From: Diadema setosum
Lineage: Eukaryota > Echinodermata > Echinoidea > Diadematoida > Diadematidae
DNA: 64,000 nucleotides
NCBI RefSeq assembly: GCF_964275005.1
Contig: NC_092701.1
Location: 32,631,919 to 32,695,918, forward strand
Direction of reading: 5' to 3'
Every line of letters starts with the position of its first letter. The first letter of the stretch is position 1. Both the position numbers and the translations under genes were made by a program. Positions 24,400 to 35,804 of the stretch are shown here, piece after piece. The notes beneath the pieces are model-generated. The model had not been told where the DNA came from and made no database searches. It saw only the letters and a list, made by a program, of their open reading frames with translations.

Positions 24400-25787
24400 T
24401 CATCTTGACGTCGACTCTAGTGATGACGACGACGCTGTCCGCCTGCATGACGGTGAGTAGGGAAACTCGTCCATGCCATTTGACTGCTGGAAAAAAGGAC
24501 AAAAATAATGATGATATTTAATTGCATTCAACAACAAAAAAATGTAGACCATTAAGTAATTCGTCAATAATAATGTATGCTAGTTAACCCATTGACTTGA
24601 TTATAATGCATTTTTCGTAAAATGCGAATTAATCTTACTTGCACTTTATTTCAATTCATTTAAAATTCATTTGGGAATGATATTAGAGTTAATGTGTGAT
24701 TGAATGTGGATTAAAGGTGTACTATTTTTTTTTTAACATGAGTATCTAAACAGAATTCAAAACAATCACATTTTAAGGAACTTTATCATTGTTAATAGCA
24801 CTCCGTACAGGAAAGTCTGCATGATTTTTTTTTCTTAATTTACTTTCAAAGAATAACTGGTAATTCTGCCTCTACAACTCACCCTAAAGTATCGGGCGCT
24901 CTTCATGACCTGAGCGAGGTTGACTATCCTCCTCGTCTTTGATTCTTCGTCCTCCTCCTCATCGTCTTCCTCGTCCTCCAGGTCGAGAATGTTGTCGTCG
25001 TCGAGATTCAACGTCAGACTCGGTGGAGACAGAGCGCCGATGTCGACGGTCGTCGAAGAAGTCTTGTCTTCGTTGGATGGCCGGGACATCATTGATCGCT
25101 GTCGGAGCGTGTGAATGGAGAAGGCGGCGACGGCGATGATGCAGCCTGCCATGGCAATAAGGAACACCGGAGCGATGGCGGCCACAACGCCGGACTGGCC
25201 GTCGGCGGAAGCTCCGAAAGCTGAAAGATCGACATTAGCGAAGAGTTAGCATCTGCATCACTGGGGATCAGGTTGGCATGATCTAATCGCGTATTAGCAA
25301 GTAAGTGCAGCTTACCAGCAAACGATGTAATTATACGGACAGTTTGATTACTACGAGGTCATTTACAACTCAAGAAATAATGTGGGGGAAATCCTAATAT
25401 TTTTTTACATGTAAATTACTGAACAGCGTATACATCAGGTAATAAACTTTGTAATGTAATAAAACGACATAAAACGAAATGAAAGAAACAATCGAAATTA
25501 AATGTATAAATGGCGAATTCAAAACAGGACCTGGTGACTAATCTTTTCGGACCCAGCTCCATACAGGACGCTTCGCATCGATTTTGTCGATCGAATTTCC
25601 GAATATCTGGAATGCGTTTGAATCCCAAGAACGCCAGACTATGCCCGTTTAAAAAATTGATCGATAAAGAGAAAACGGAGGTTTTGTAAAGTGGAACAAA
25701 TTCAAAGGCAAGAAATTTAAATTTGATCTCACCTTCAGCAATCATCGAAGCAGACAGGACCCAGGTAAGTACTGAAGAGGATGCCAT
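24400..25787 (-). CDS. Small single-pass membrane protein with acidic tail, three coding exons
   Basis: Coding exon 1 (25787-25733) encodes a signal-peptide-like MASSSVLTWVLSASMIAE and ends GAAG|GTGAGA. Exon 2 (25220-24883) starts after TTTCAG, stays in phase, and ends AGG|GTGAGT. Exon 3 (24486-24400) starts after TTTTTTCCAG and ends TCAAGATGA. The joined product is 159 residues: signal peptide, about 12 residues outside, one membrane span (AAIAPVFLIAMAGCIIAVAA), a basic stop-transfer LRQR, then a cytoplasmic tail with a 20-residue Asp/Glu block and a Ser-rich C-terminus (RRTASSSSLES). Three phase-matched canonical splice junctions make the model strong. No family was recognised. An adaptor or receptor accessory role would be a guess. 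Confidence 0.75.
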
Positions 25788-26056
25788 TTCTAGCTGAATA
25801 ATGAACTATCGTCCGATTCTCCAACAGAGTTTGCGAAATGATTTTATCGGAGCAGCTCCCTTGATGTGCTCAGCCTGATTGCCAAAACCAGAAGTGAAGA
25901 GTTCTTGTGAGTTGCCGGAAGGTATACCAATCCTTGATGTTTACTTTGGGTAAAGTTTACCGCGCATGGACGTCATCCAGAACCTTGACAACTATGTCCC
26001 ACCATTGAAGCCGCCGTGGTATCAACTGAGACCAACGCCCAAAGAGAGAAACTCAC

Positions 26057-26131
26057 TTCAGGAAAGCAGGCGTGCAGAGCGTGAGAGAGCGGAGCCGCGA
26101 ACCGGGCGCCACGATGCGAGATCAACACGGA
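26057..26131 (-). other. 5'UTR exon of the acidic-tail membrane protein gene
   Basis: About 30 bp downstream of the TATA box on the minus strand begins a GC-rich stretch that ends TTTCCTGAA|GTGAGT at 26057. A matching acceptor, TTATTCAG at 25796-25794, lies 6 nt before the ATG at 25787. The transcription start is inferred from the TATA spacing. If the intron is not spliced, the leader instead has short upstream ORFs. Confidence 0.45.
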
Positions 26132-26160
26132 ATGGGCCTCTCTGCACGATGGTGGTCCGC

Positions 26161-26168
26161 TTTATATA
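26161..26168 (-). promoter_or_regulatory. TATA box (TATATAAA) of the acidic-tail membrane protein gene
   Basis: The minus strand reads GGTATATAAAGCGG, a textbook TATA box, upstream of the predicted 5'UTR exon. Confidence 0.55.
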
Positions 26169-26169
26169 C

Positions 26170-27700
26170 CCGTCCCAAAATAGCTCGAAGAGGAACAAAA
26201 GATCGGGGGTACAATGCCAAGCTAACGATTTCTAAAGGAACTTTGTGAAGTTGGTTTTGAACAAATGGTCGGTTTGCACAGTACGTTCACTGAAAGGGCT
26301 TTAAGCAGACAAGCGTGTTCGGGTTTGACAACAGTCAAAGTTTTTTTTTTCTTTTTTTTTTCAACTGTAGAGTTTAAGATGTAAAGCATGATTTCTGAGC
26401 GTGATCAACATTAATGTGCACTCTAAACTGATGTCAAGATCATCAATTAATAAAATCCATCTCCATACGTATTACAATGTCTTTTTGAAGCCATTGAGAA
26501 AAAAAAAATGAATACCTAATTTCATGTCCTACAGCATGACAATTTTATCAATTTGGTAGACGCTTGATTTGCCTAGCACGTACAGAGTAGCTTGATTACT
26601 GCTAATTATAGTAAACTCGATATTTGCAGTCGACATGTCATTATGAAAAAAAAAAACACCTTCACACAAGTTCAATATTCATCCAAATACTAAGAGATCA
26701 TGACATTTCTCATTCGACAATTCTCAAGGAGGCATCTGACTAACCTTCAAAGGCATTATTTACCATTTACAAATGAAACAAAAACCCAGGTTTAGTGCTT
26801 CAAAATACTTCTTAAATGTGAGTTAGGGATAGGACAACCAATGTAAAAATGTTAATCCTCCAGTTAATACAAAATGTGAACAATAAAATTGTTCCTACAC
26901 TATTAACCTTATACAGTTATGGTTAAGAAAGAAAAATAATGATATCTCCTTAATGTCCTAGGCTTTATTGCAAAATCATTAAATGGTAGGATGTTTTGTG
27001 ATACAACTAACCTACATGTGCATCAAATGTGATAACTCTAACTTAATTCTTTTTAATCACTTCTCCCAATGGTTAACAATACCTTGAAGTTACACTTTGG
27101 TAAAAATTTGACTTCCTTATGAGAATCGATTAATTGAACACCATACAGAATTTCATAACGTTAATAAAATCATTCTGACACTCACCCACATAATATGAAC
27201 ACTGATCCATGTATATATATGATACAATTTTTATGTACAAACATGACTTGTGTGCAAGCCTGCGTTGTTCCCGTGCATGTTACTTTAAAATAATGTCATT
27301 GTATTATGTTGATTGGATGAAATAAAGGAAAGGAAAAGTTGATCGAAATATTCTCCTAAGTTCTTTTACATGACATATTGTGATAAAAGTGCACAAGTTT
27401 CGTTTTTTAGTATGATCACGATGATTATGCTTTTAAACATTATCAAAAAAGTTTTACAGTAGAAGTCGTTTAAACACATTCACATTAGATACACGATGGG
27501 CATGAGGAATGAAATTTCGTTGAACGCAAGCAATAAACATTATGAATCGTCATTCTGATAAGTATTATATAGTGAGGTATGCCATATCATTATATGTCTG
27601 TCACTATCACCTTGGTCGGTTTGATCTACATTCATTTCGGAAACACATACACATTAAATTGATGAAGGACTGGAGAGCGCATGTATTTAAAGGGGTAACC
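26170..27700. other. AT-rich non-coding sequence, no gene seen
   Basis: T and A homopolymer tracts are frequent (26341-26361, 26497-26508, 26645-26656). No coding frame is supported. Confidence 0.5.
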
Positions 27701-27705
27701 CAACA

Positions 27706-27714
27706 TATCATATA

Positions 27715-27760
<46 letters not shown>

Positions 27761-27765
27761 ATATA
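27706..27765. repeat. TA microsatellite
   Basis: A run of TA units of about 50 bp, with CATATCATATATAT and ATATATGATATG on its flanks forming an inverted repeat. Confidence 0.9.
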
Positions 27766-28122
27766 TGATATGTCTCTTTGGACACGCGTCACTTGAGTAT
27801 TGCAGGAGGTCTAATAACGAAAGTGGAAATTCGGCTGACGCCTACAAACCACGACCAGTAGCGTTAATGATGGCATAATGTCGGACAAAGGGAGGAATTT
27901 CGTATTGTAATGGGGCCAGTCTTAACACCAACTCAGGAAAACCGATGGATAATGAAAGGCATTGTTCACACAGGAATGTCGAATCCTCTATTAGTGGTCA
28001 TCCCATTCATGAGCGTTGGACCGATTGATACAAAGAGAGTCTATGTTGGAAGTGAAAAGACACTCGGATTGTTCAGGGCGAAGCCGCATGGAATCTCTCT
28101 TCTCTTTAAGCCCCTCCCTTCT

Positions 28123-28600
28123 CTTCCTCCCTCTCTCCCCTCCCTCTCCCCCTCCCCCTCTCTCTCCCGCCCTCCCTCTGTCCATACATTATTATAATAT
28201 ACCCATCTATTTCCTTACTAGTTGTTAGATGATTATTATTTTGTTGCCCCCTCCCCCCCCCCCCCCATGACCACCACAGGCTTGGCCCATTACACATGGC
28301 TTATACAGAGAATCAATTCTCCTTGTACAAGAGAGCACTGAAGACTAATAGTTGTCTTTAAAAACTAAAGAAAAGAAAAATGAAGCTAATGACGAGGAGG
28401 AAGAAAAGGACAGGGAAGAAGTGGGAGCAAAAGAAGAAGTAAAAAAAAAGAAGGAGAAGCGAAGGAAACAGCAAAATATTATAGTGGCCATATTGTAACT
28501 GTGATTACAGTAAAAGGAAGAAATGAAGGAGGACAAGAAGAAGAAGAAGAAATAAGAAGAAGGAGAGGAATATGAATTATGATAGAAGGGAAGAAAGATA
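28123..28600. repeat. Pyrimidine tract (28105-28183) then purine tract (28365-28600)
   Basis: A CCCTCTCT-type polypyrimidine block on the plus strand is followed about 180 bp later by a GAAGAAG-type polypurine block on the same strand. A C run lies between them at about 28253-28266. No gene. Confidence 0.7.
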
Positions 28601-28700
28601 GGAGGTTACATATTAATTTGTACATTTGTGCCAGGAATGTCTGGTGTACGTGCTTTATTGTGCGCCCTGACGGATTTTCTTACTTGATGCGTCGCTGCTA

Positions 28701-29464
28701 CACTGCCCTACTTTGGCAAAAGGAAGCAAGTGACATCGAGTACAAATACTACAAATGAAGAAAATATGTTTTTGGGTAGGCCCTTCAACATGGAAATTTG
28801 TGATGAGAAATAATGTCGATGTTCGTGCAAGTTATATGGTGATGTTTTTATGACAGTTCGAAGAATTTTGATATTCCCATAGAAACTCATTATTATGTAA
28901 CTTGCTTCCTTTTGCCAAAGTATTATAGATTTGCAGCAAACATAAAAAAATGGCAAAAGGAATCAAGTGATAATCATATCATAAGGTTGTAACTTGCTTC
29001 CTTTTGCCAAAGAATTTCATATTTTTAGCTAACATGAAAAATCTGGCAAAAGGAAGCAAGTTACAATCAAATCATGAGAATGTTACTTGCTTCTTTTTGC
29101 CAAAGTATTATAGATTTGTAGCAAACATTGGGCAAAAGGAAGCAAGTGACAATCATATCATAAGGATATTACTTGCTCCCTTTTACCAAAGTACTTTAGA
29201 TTGTGTGTAAATATAAATGATTTGGCAAAGGGAAGCAAGTGACAATCAAATCATGAGGTTGTAACTTGCTTCCTTTTGCCATTTTTTTTTCATGCAATTT
29301 TGTGCACTTGCTTCCTTTTGCCATCCGAATATCTCAGAAATGGGCCAAAATTGTAACTTTTGGATTTTTCAGTTAAATAGTGCATGCCTCAAATATGCCA
29401 AATCAATAAAAAAGTCAATATCCATAAAAGATGTCACTTGCTTCCTTTGCCAAAGTACGGCAGT
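28701..29464. mobile_element. TIR element made of alternating GGCAAAAGGAAGCAAG motifs
   Basis: The ends are inverted: CACTGCCCTACTTTGGCAAA on the left and TTTGCCAAAGTACGGCAG on the right. Inside, the 16-nt motif GGCAAAAGGAAGCAAG occurs in forward orientation near 28715, 28953, 29044, 29132 and 29223. It occurs in reverse orientation near 28901, 28991, 29083, 29171, 29263, 29307 and 29437. Spacers such as TGACAATCATATCATAAGG are shared. Each unit can fold on itself. No ORF is coding-like. Confidence 0.8.
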
Positions 29465-30470
29465 ACAGGGGAAGATTCCTCAGACATGATACATGCGGCT
29501 GCATGCAGAGTATAGTACTTACAATCTCTTTTAACGTTTGTTTGTTTGTTTGTTTGTGTGTGTGTGTGGTTTTTTTTTTTTTTTTTTGAAAAATGACAAT
29601 CTGTCATAATCTTGATTATATAATAATTTTCAAAGCATTGGTCGATTATATGTAGCACTATTTCTAATAATGATCTCCACTACAATTTATGATTTCGCAA
29701 AGATTAAAACAATGTAAGTACAGGACGATATCAAGAGAATTGTATGCATCTTTATTTGCCAATAACAATATAATTTGTATACAAATTTCCTGGGTATATT
29801 AAAGATTTTTTTGTCGAGGGAACTATATATCTTTATCGAAATTTTCCAGAAGAACTCAGTTTCCCTCTGTGACGATGTCAGAGAAGTTTTGGAAGGATTG
29901 TTGGGTTTATCTCATACTTTTAACGAGTGTTTCATTAATCTTAACCGATATACATGCGCTGAATGTATAGGTGATTGGGGGATTGAATGTAGGGTACAAC
30001 GCTTAGTGATAATGATTTAAAAAAAAAAGTTATGCAAAAATTCAGATGATCTCGTTTTGAGATTTTTTTTCATTGTTTTCAAAGCATTTACCACGCCAAG
30101 GTGTTGAAGCTCCAAAAATGATTCATGACCGTCACGCAGCTTGTTACATCTCAGTGCTAAATTTGCAAATTTGCCAATTTGCCAATATTGAAGATATTTT
30201 TTTTTTCGAATAACAAGAGTGATGTAAGGTAAAAAGGTGTGCGGTAACATTAGGTTTAAGTAACCCTTGTGAGGACTGTTGATTGGCGGGAGACGAATCT
30301 AGAGCGAGCCGAGGAGAGTTGAAGAGGGAAGCGACATTTAATAGCGACAGTTCAGGGGCAGCGGTGAGCTTGAAGTAGGGGCTTCATGATCTGGAATCAG
30401 AATCACTGCACAAAATGCTCTGGTTTTCTTGTTACAAAATAGCGACCTTCGACTCATAAGAATAATTGTC

Positions 30471-30507
<37 letters not shown>

Positions 30508-30847
30508 GTTATTGTTGTTGTTGTTGTTTTTTGTTTTTTTTTTGGCTGTCTGTTGATGTCTCATGTCTCCCCAGCCGTCACAGTGTCCTCTAGAAAACTG
30601 TATCATATCTTTTGTTCTCTGGCCATTAACATATTAATTCTATATAATATTCCAGACCCATTATTTCTCTAATGACTACTTATCAAATCTCTTATATTCT
30701 CCCCTGTCTGTCAGATGAACCCATTAGGCTATCATTAGCTGAATTCATAATTGTATTTACCGTCGTGTCTATAATTACATGCTCGACTTCCCTGTCTACC
30801 TCCAAAAACAATATTTTGTTTGACATTATGTATACATGAATATATAA

Positions 30848-30915
<68 letters not shown>

Positions 30916-31040
30916 CAGTTTATTCTGCGAACGTGTAACATAAATAGATATCGAAGAAATGTGAGTCAAATAATTTTTGAGGGGGAGAAGGAGCCAAGGA
31001 ATTTTTGGCTCTTGCTCTGTTTATTTCTAACTCAAGAATG

Positions 31041-31081
<41 letters not shown>

Positions 31082-31250
31082 TTACTAGTATAATGTACAT
31101 TTATTGTATATTGCCAGCAAAATTTGCATGAGAGACGTGTCTGTGATGCTGAGTAGCAACCCCTTTAATTGATATATTTATATGATAGCAACATAGGCCT
31201 ATTTGACTGTCCTTGAACCGTCCCGCCATGTTCTGGTATATATTAGTAGT
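29465..31250. other. Non-coding sequence with several TA and TTG microsatellites
   Basis: Simple repeats are GTTT then GT units with a T run (29537-29587), TA then TTG repeats (30471-30541), a TA run of about 65 bp (30846-30911), and a second TA run (31040-31076). The 103-codon frame across the TA runs is an artefact. No gene is seen. Confidence 0.7.
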
Positions 31251-31497
31251 TCAGTTCAGTTCAGTTCAGTTCAGTTTTTATTTCTGCATTTCAAAATCAA
31301 TACAAATCCACAAATCAACAAAATACTTACATAGTCATTTACACAGCTAATATTCGTAACGTTTGGATCTTACATACATTTTTTTTTTTTTCAAGAACGA
31401 ATATCATATATGAAAGGAAGCAATAGGAAATGATAAAAATGAAATGCAGGGGACCATCATCATAAGCTAAGCTTGACGAGGAAGATGGCCCCAGGTA

Positions 31498-31630
31498 AAG
31501 AGATACATAAAGAAAATCTTGCCACTCACTGAGTGGGGGGGGGGGGTAATTGTGCAAAGGGCACAACGAAGAGATACATAAAGAAAATCTTGCCACTCAC
31601 TGAGTGGGAAGTAAATTGTGCGAAGGGCGT
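31498..31630. repeat. Tandem duplication, 73-bp period, in the LINE 3'UTR
   Basis: AGAGATACATAAAGAAAATC begins at 31498 and again at 31571, with the same downstream CCACTCACTGAGTGGG. The first copy has a long G run after it that the second lacks. Confidence 0.8.
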
Positions 31631-31783
31631 GCGGTGCAGTGCGGTGTGCATTGTGTTGGGATGAATCTTGGTTTGTACGTTGAGTGTTATTTTGTGTATC
31701 AGTGTGATGAGGTGAATATTACTTCAGTTATGGCCGTGAACTCATTGTTTAGGGTGTTTGTTGACCAGGTGGTATGAATATTT

Positions 31784-32305
31784 TTATGTGTCAGAAGTAT
31801 ACTGGATTATGAGGGTGTTTTTTAGTTCTCGTTTAAAAATGTTCAACGACGTACGTTGTTTTAAATTAGGGGTTAAAGAATTCCAAATATCTGGTCCATT
31901 GTGCTTTAAAGATTTTTGAGCTAAAATGATTCTGGGGTTTTCGAGATGGTAATCGGACGACTGACGTGTTGGATATGAATGAACGGTGAAATTTGGAGTG
32001 AAGAAGCCATCAAAAATTTTTGGAAGACAATTAAATGTATATTTATACATAAAAACAGCAGTTTGAAAGGTGTGAAGATCCTCAATTTTCAATGTTTTTA
32101 GTTGATGAAATAGGGGATTGGATGGGGATAAGTAACGGGAATTGGTAATCAAACGTACAGCACGTTTTTGGAGAGTAAGAATTGGATTAATTTTAGTTGA
32201 GCCACAGTTTCCCCAAACGATATTGCAGTATGTGATATGTGGTAAGATTAATGCATTGTATAGAATAGTCAGGGAATTTTGAGTATATGGTAAATTAGTA
32301 TATGG
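31784..32305 (-). pseudogene. LINE reverse transcriptase, C-terminal remnant
   Basis: An in-frame run of about 170 codons ends at a natural stop and carries the thumb/C-terminal motifs listed for the parent element. It has no own start codon and lacks the catalytic FADD-type motif, so it is not functional. Confidence 0.75.
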
Positions 32306-34713
32306 TTAGGAAGGGTAGTTAAGCTAGCTAGGGAGAATGTTTGAGGGACGGGTTTTAGTTTAGATCTAATATAGGTCTACTGCCATTTTTCTTTGGTAAT
32401 TTCTGTACTATTGCCATTTTATTTGTTATATTGAAACATGAAAAATGTATGACTATTTCAGGTACCTTTAAAGGAATTATTCTTTTATGTTTGTAATACA
32501 GTAATACCAAAGTAAATTGATGTTTCTTGTATTATTTGAATGGAAGTGAATAAATATCACTTAAAAAAAAGAAAGAAGTGTTAGTATATAGGGCAAACTC
32601 CCTCTTTGGAGCCTCTTGTACCTTATGTGTCTTCTAGCTTTGATGTTACTCTCGAGGCCACGGGGTTGTTCCCCGTAACTTGTTTACACGATTCGGATAT
32701 GTAGCATATTATGTAGACGATGGTCGGGAATACCACGTCAACATTAAAGAAGAAGAAGAAAAAACAAAAAAACAAAAACCGTCATTTGAACACAAGACCG
32801 CTCACATAATATAATGTGTCCTGTCAACATACGACTTCATTCCACTCACCCTTTCTGATTGCCATAACATCAAATCCTTCCTTTCAATAGCACAGAGCAA
32901 AAGCCTTGATTTCTTCTAAATTTAGTGAGAGACAATGATCTACATACATATGCCTATTGAGTAACATTGTTTGAGCGCGGTATGTAAACAGTTAAAAAAA
33001 AAAAAGGAGACAATTGTCAAGAAAAGGGTAGCATTCATGTCATCAACTGCACCTATCATGAAATAACAACCCGCACAGACCTCGGTTAGTTAGCTATACT
33101 TTTTAAGAAAAAAAAAAAAAGAGGATAGATCAACTCGCATCACAGACGGTCGATTTTTTTTTCTTTCCTTTTTTTGCTGATGTTGGACAAGAACGTATGA
33201 AAATAGCAACTCTTTCCACACACTGTGAAACGTCGTGAATCTCAAAAGCATATTAACCCACAGACTTCCAACCATACTTATTGGTCCTCTTTCTTGATCT
33301 TCGTGATTCTGCGAAGTTAACTCACTTCACTTCAGGCAACGTTTTTATTTCACTCCTATAGAATGGGTCACGTAGGTTTTGGACGTCAAGCACGGCGCAC
33401 GTGGAAATATTGCCACGTGAAATTTTCTTTTGTTCACACATGATTATTTGCTTTTCATTTTTTTTTCAGGTAAGGTTGATTGAAAGAGCGTCGTAACCGA
33501 AAGTAAAACTCATTGTCAGTCGATGCCAGTAGCCTGGTCATCACTATACTGACTATAAAGTGTGAAAAAAAAAGATCCTCGGACCTGCAGTCACGTAATC
33601 CATATACTTTTAATCAGTATTGAGTTTGACACTCGGAAACAGGAATTTCGACAATCATTTCTCCACATTAGCGCACGGATACAATAGTCATGTATTATAT
33701 GATTTGTTTCTCATCTAAGTTGACGAGTTAGATGCAGCTGTGTTAGACCTATATTTCACTCTTGTATGCTTTTCCATTCATAAGACAAAGTATATCAATC
33801 AGAAAAGTTTGACATCACTTCTGTGAAAGCGAAATATCTCTTCAACCGAAAAACAAAACAAAACAGAACAAAACACGGTTTTGTTTATCGGGGGGGGGGG
33901 GGGGTGAAAAGCAATCTAGCCTTACGGCATTACAAGCAGGAAAATGTAGGCTAGTAAGTATGTATGTATGTATGTATGTATGTATGTATGTATGTGTTTG
34001 TATATGCATTTCATACAGTTGAATAGTGAACTTATGATTATAACTGCAAATTGTATGAGACTAGCTGATTGGCGTATGAATATAGATTATCATATCGAAA
34101 TGGCAGTAAGGCAAGACCTCCGACAATTGGCAGCAGCATGATATATAACACAAAAGGCTGACTTTTTTGAGAGGGGGGGGGGGGGAGGGGATCACATATC
34201 TTTCATCATTTCAGTCTTCGCTTTGCATGTAATTTCATGTCTGTGATTTTAATATTATCCTCCATAATAAAGATTGATGATATTTGTACATTAAAGAGAT
34301 GTATCATTATAATTATGTATAGGCCCTACACATTGACATCGCAACAGTATTAGGAGCCGCATGTCTGGAAAACCATGAAATTCCACATTGTGTGTTATCT
34401 CTTACTCCATCGAAGGACAGAGAAGCATTCCATTTTAAACGATTTTACGAAGTCATCGTACAAGACCCAGAGTTTACATGCTAGAAATTCAATTGCCTCA
34501 TGTTAACACAACGTTGCGCGAAGAAAATGCGCAAGATCGTTTGCCGTGTGCAAAACTCAGTCAACGCTCTGCCCGAGCATGCGTATTGGTTGTCTCACTA
34601 TCAACTACACAACCAATCGATCTAAGTAGCCTTATCCATTTTATATACTTCTTTATCAATGCGGCACATATCTAGACAGGATAGTGATCACCAGAGCTTG
34701 CTGGTTGCACTGT
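32306..34713. other. Non-coding sequence, no gene seen
   Basis: AATAAATATCACTTAAAAAAAA near 32550 and a GAAGAAGAAG/A-rich tail near 32745-32778 resemble retroposed tails. A G run lies at 33890-33904, a TATG microsatellite at 33956-33993 and a G run at 34173-34187. No coding frame is supported. Confidence 0.5.
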
Positions 34714-34717
34714 TTAA

Positions 34718-35087
34718 AGGGATGGTATAGTTTTGGCTGAGATGGGGATTTAGGATTTAACTTTTTATTATTGATTATTAAAGAGCATGCAAATCTCAGA
34801 GGAATTAAAAGTTTATTTGAAGAAAATCGGTTTTGAAATGGATGAGAATTCTAAAAACAAAGCTAACCAAAGTACTTGTTCCAACTAAAAAGTGGGTCCC
34901 ACATTAGATAATGACCACTTTGTTCTTGATATATATGTATATATATTTCAAAACTGATTTTGTTCAAATAAACTTTGAATTTCTCTTAGATTTGAATGCT
35001 CTTTGATATTTCATATAAGCGGTTTCTAATTATCTCGCAAAAAGTTAACATCTTAATCCCTGTCTCAGCTAAAACTATACAATCCCT
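34718..35087. mobile_element. MITE, family A copy 2
   Basis: AGGGATGGTATAGTTTTGGC on the left and its inverted counterpart AGCTAAAACTATACAATCCC on the right bound a 370-bp element whose arms match those of 12522-12909, including GAAAATCGGTTTTGAAATGG. TTAA precedes the left end. The right side has GTTTAG instead of TTAA, so the duplication has decayed on that side. Confidence 0.75.
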
Positions 35088-35800
35088 GTTTAGAGTACAG
35101 TACCCTCCATTAACGATAGAACAAAAGCGCAAAAGGAAACAAACCACAAATTCAATGTCATCGGAGTAAACGCTGTAGCTGATTAAGTCTCGCAAAAATT
35201 TCTAAACACAGTTTTCGCTACCATGACGTACTATGAGCATCATGTATCGCTTTAAGTCGACTTGATCCTAATGTATCTCCGTATGGAGAATGCATTCAAA
35301 AAAAAAAAAAGAGAGGAAATTTCACACTGTTATTGCTATTCTGACGTCATATAAAGCTCGTTAGTTGATCCAATGTTGCAGCAAATCAAGAGTGCTCTCG
35401 AAAGTATACATGTAGTAAATTAGAATACTTCCTGTCATGTTGCGACATTGCTGTAATACCTGCCCCCCCATAACACGCACGAATAGACTTCGTGATCCTC
35501 GTGTTGACAAAGTGCGGCCATGACGACAAAATAACTGTAAACCAGTCACAAATAACGAATCTGAACATGTTCTGTTACTTTTTTTTCTCTCTCTCTCTCT
35601 TCAACTGATGTGGGAATAAAGAGTGAAAAAAAATACAAGCGAGCAAAAAAAAAACAACAAAAAAACACGCACTCACGGTCTACCGTAAACATGAGCTCTG
35701 ACACCACACCCGATAAATCTGCACGCCTTTCATGGGAAATTCATTGACGTACTATACCGCTATGCTGTGCTCCAATGAATGAATATCAACCACTTCCTTC
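35088..35800. other. Non-coding sequence, no gene seen
   Basis: Homopolymer A tracts (35298-35310, 35645-35653) and a CT repeat (35585-35601). No coding frame is supported. Confidence 0.5.
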
Positions 35801-35804
35801 TTTA

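Larger units (their letters stand above)
31251..32305 (-). mobile_element. 5'-truncated non-LTR retrotransposon (LINE), CR1/Jockey-like
   Basis: On the minus strand, the C-terminal part of a reverse-transcriptase ORF runs from about 32305 to 31784. It shows the conserved order LPHITYCNIVWG, then LQKRAVRLIT, then LKIEDLHTFQTAVFMYKY, then HSYPTRQSSDYHL, then GPDIWNSLTPNLKQ and a final FKRELKN. A 3'UTR of about 530 bp follows and ends in a short tandem repeat of CTGAA units (31251-31278). Truncation of the 5' side is the normal outcome of incomplete reverse transcription. The RT fingers and palm and the endonuclease are missing. The clade is assigned from motif style only. Confidence 0.8.

Noticed and set aside
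25966-26235. 89-codon plus-strand frame beginning MDVIQNLDNY
   Set aside because: It lies antisense to the TATA box and 5'UTR exon of the membrane-protein gene. The minus-strand signals are stronger.
28701-29464. CRISPR-like array
   Set aside because: Repeats alternate in orientation and spacers are themselves repeated. The genome is eukaryotic.
30820-31131. 103-codon frame of Tyr-Ile repeats
   Set aside because: A pure product of TA microsatellites.
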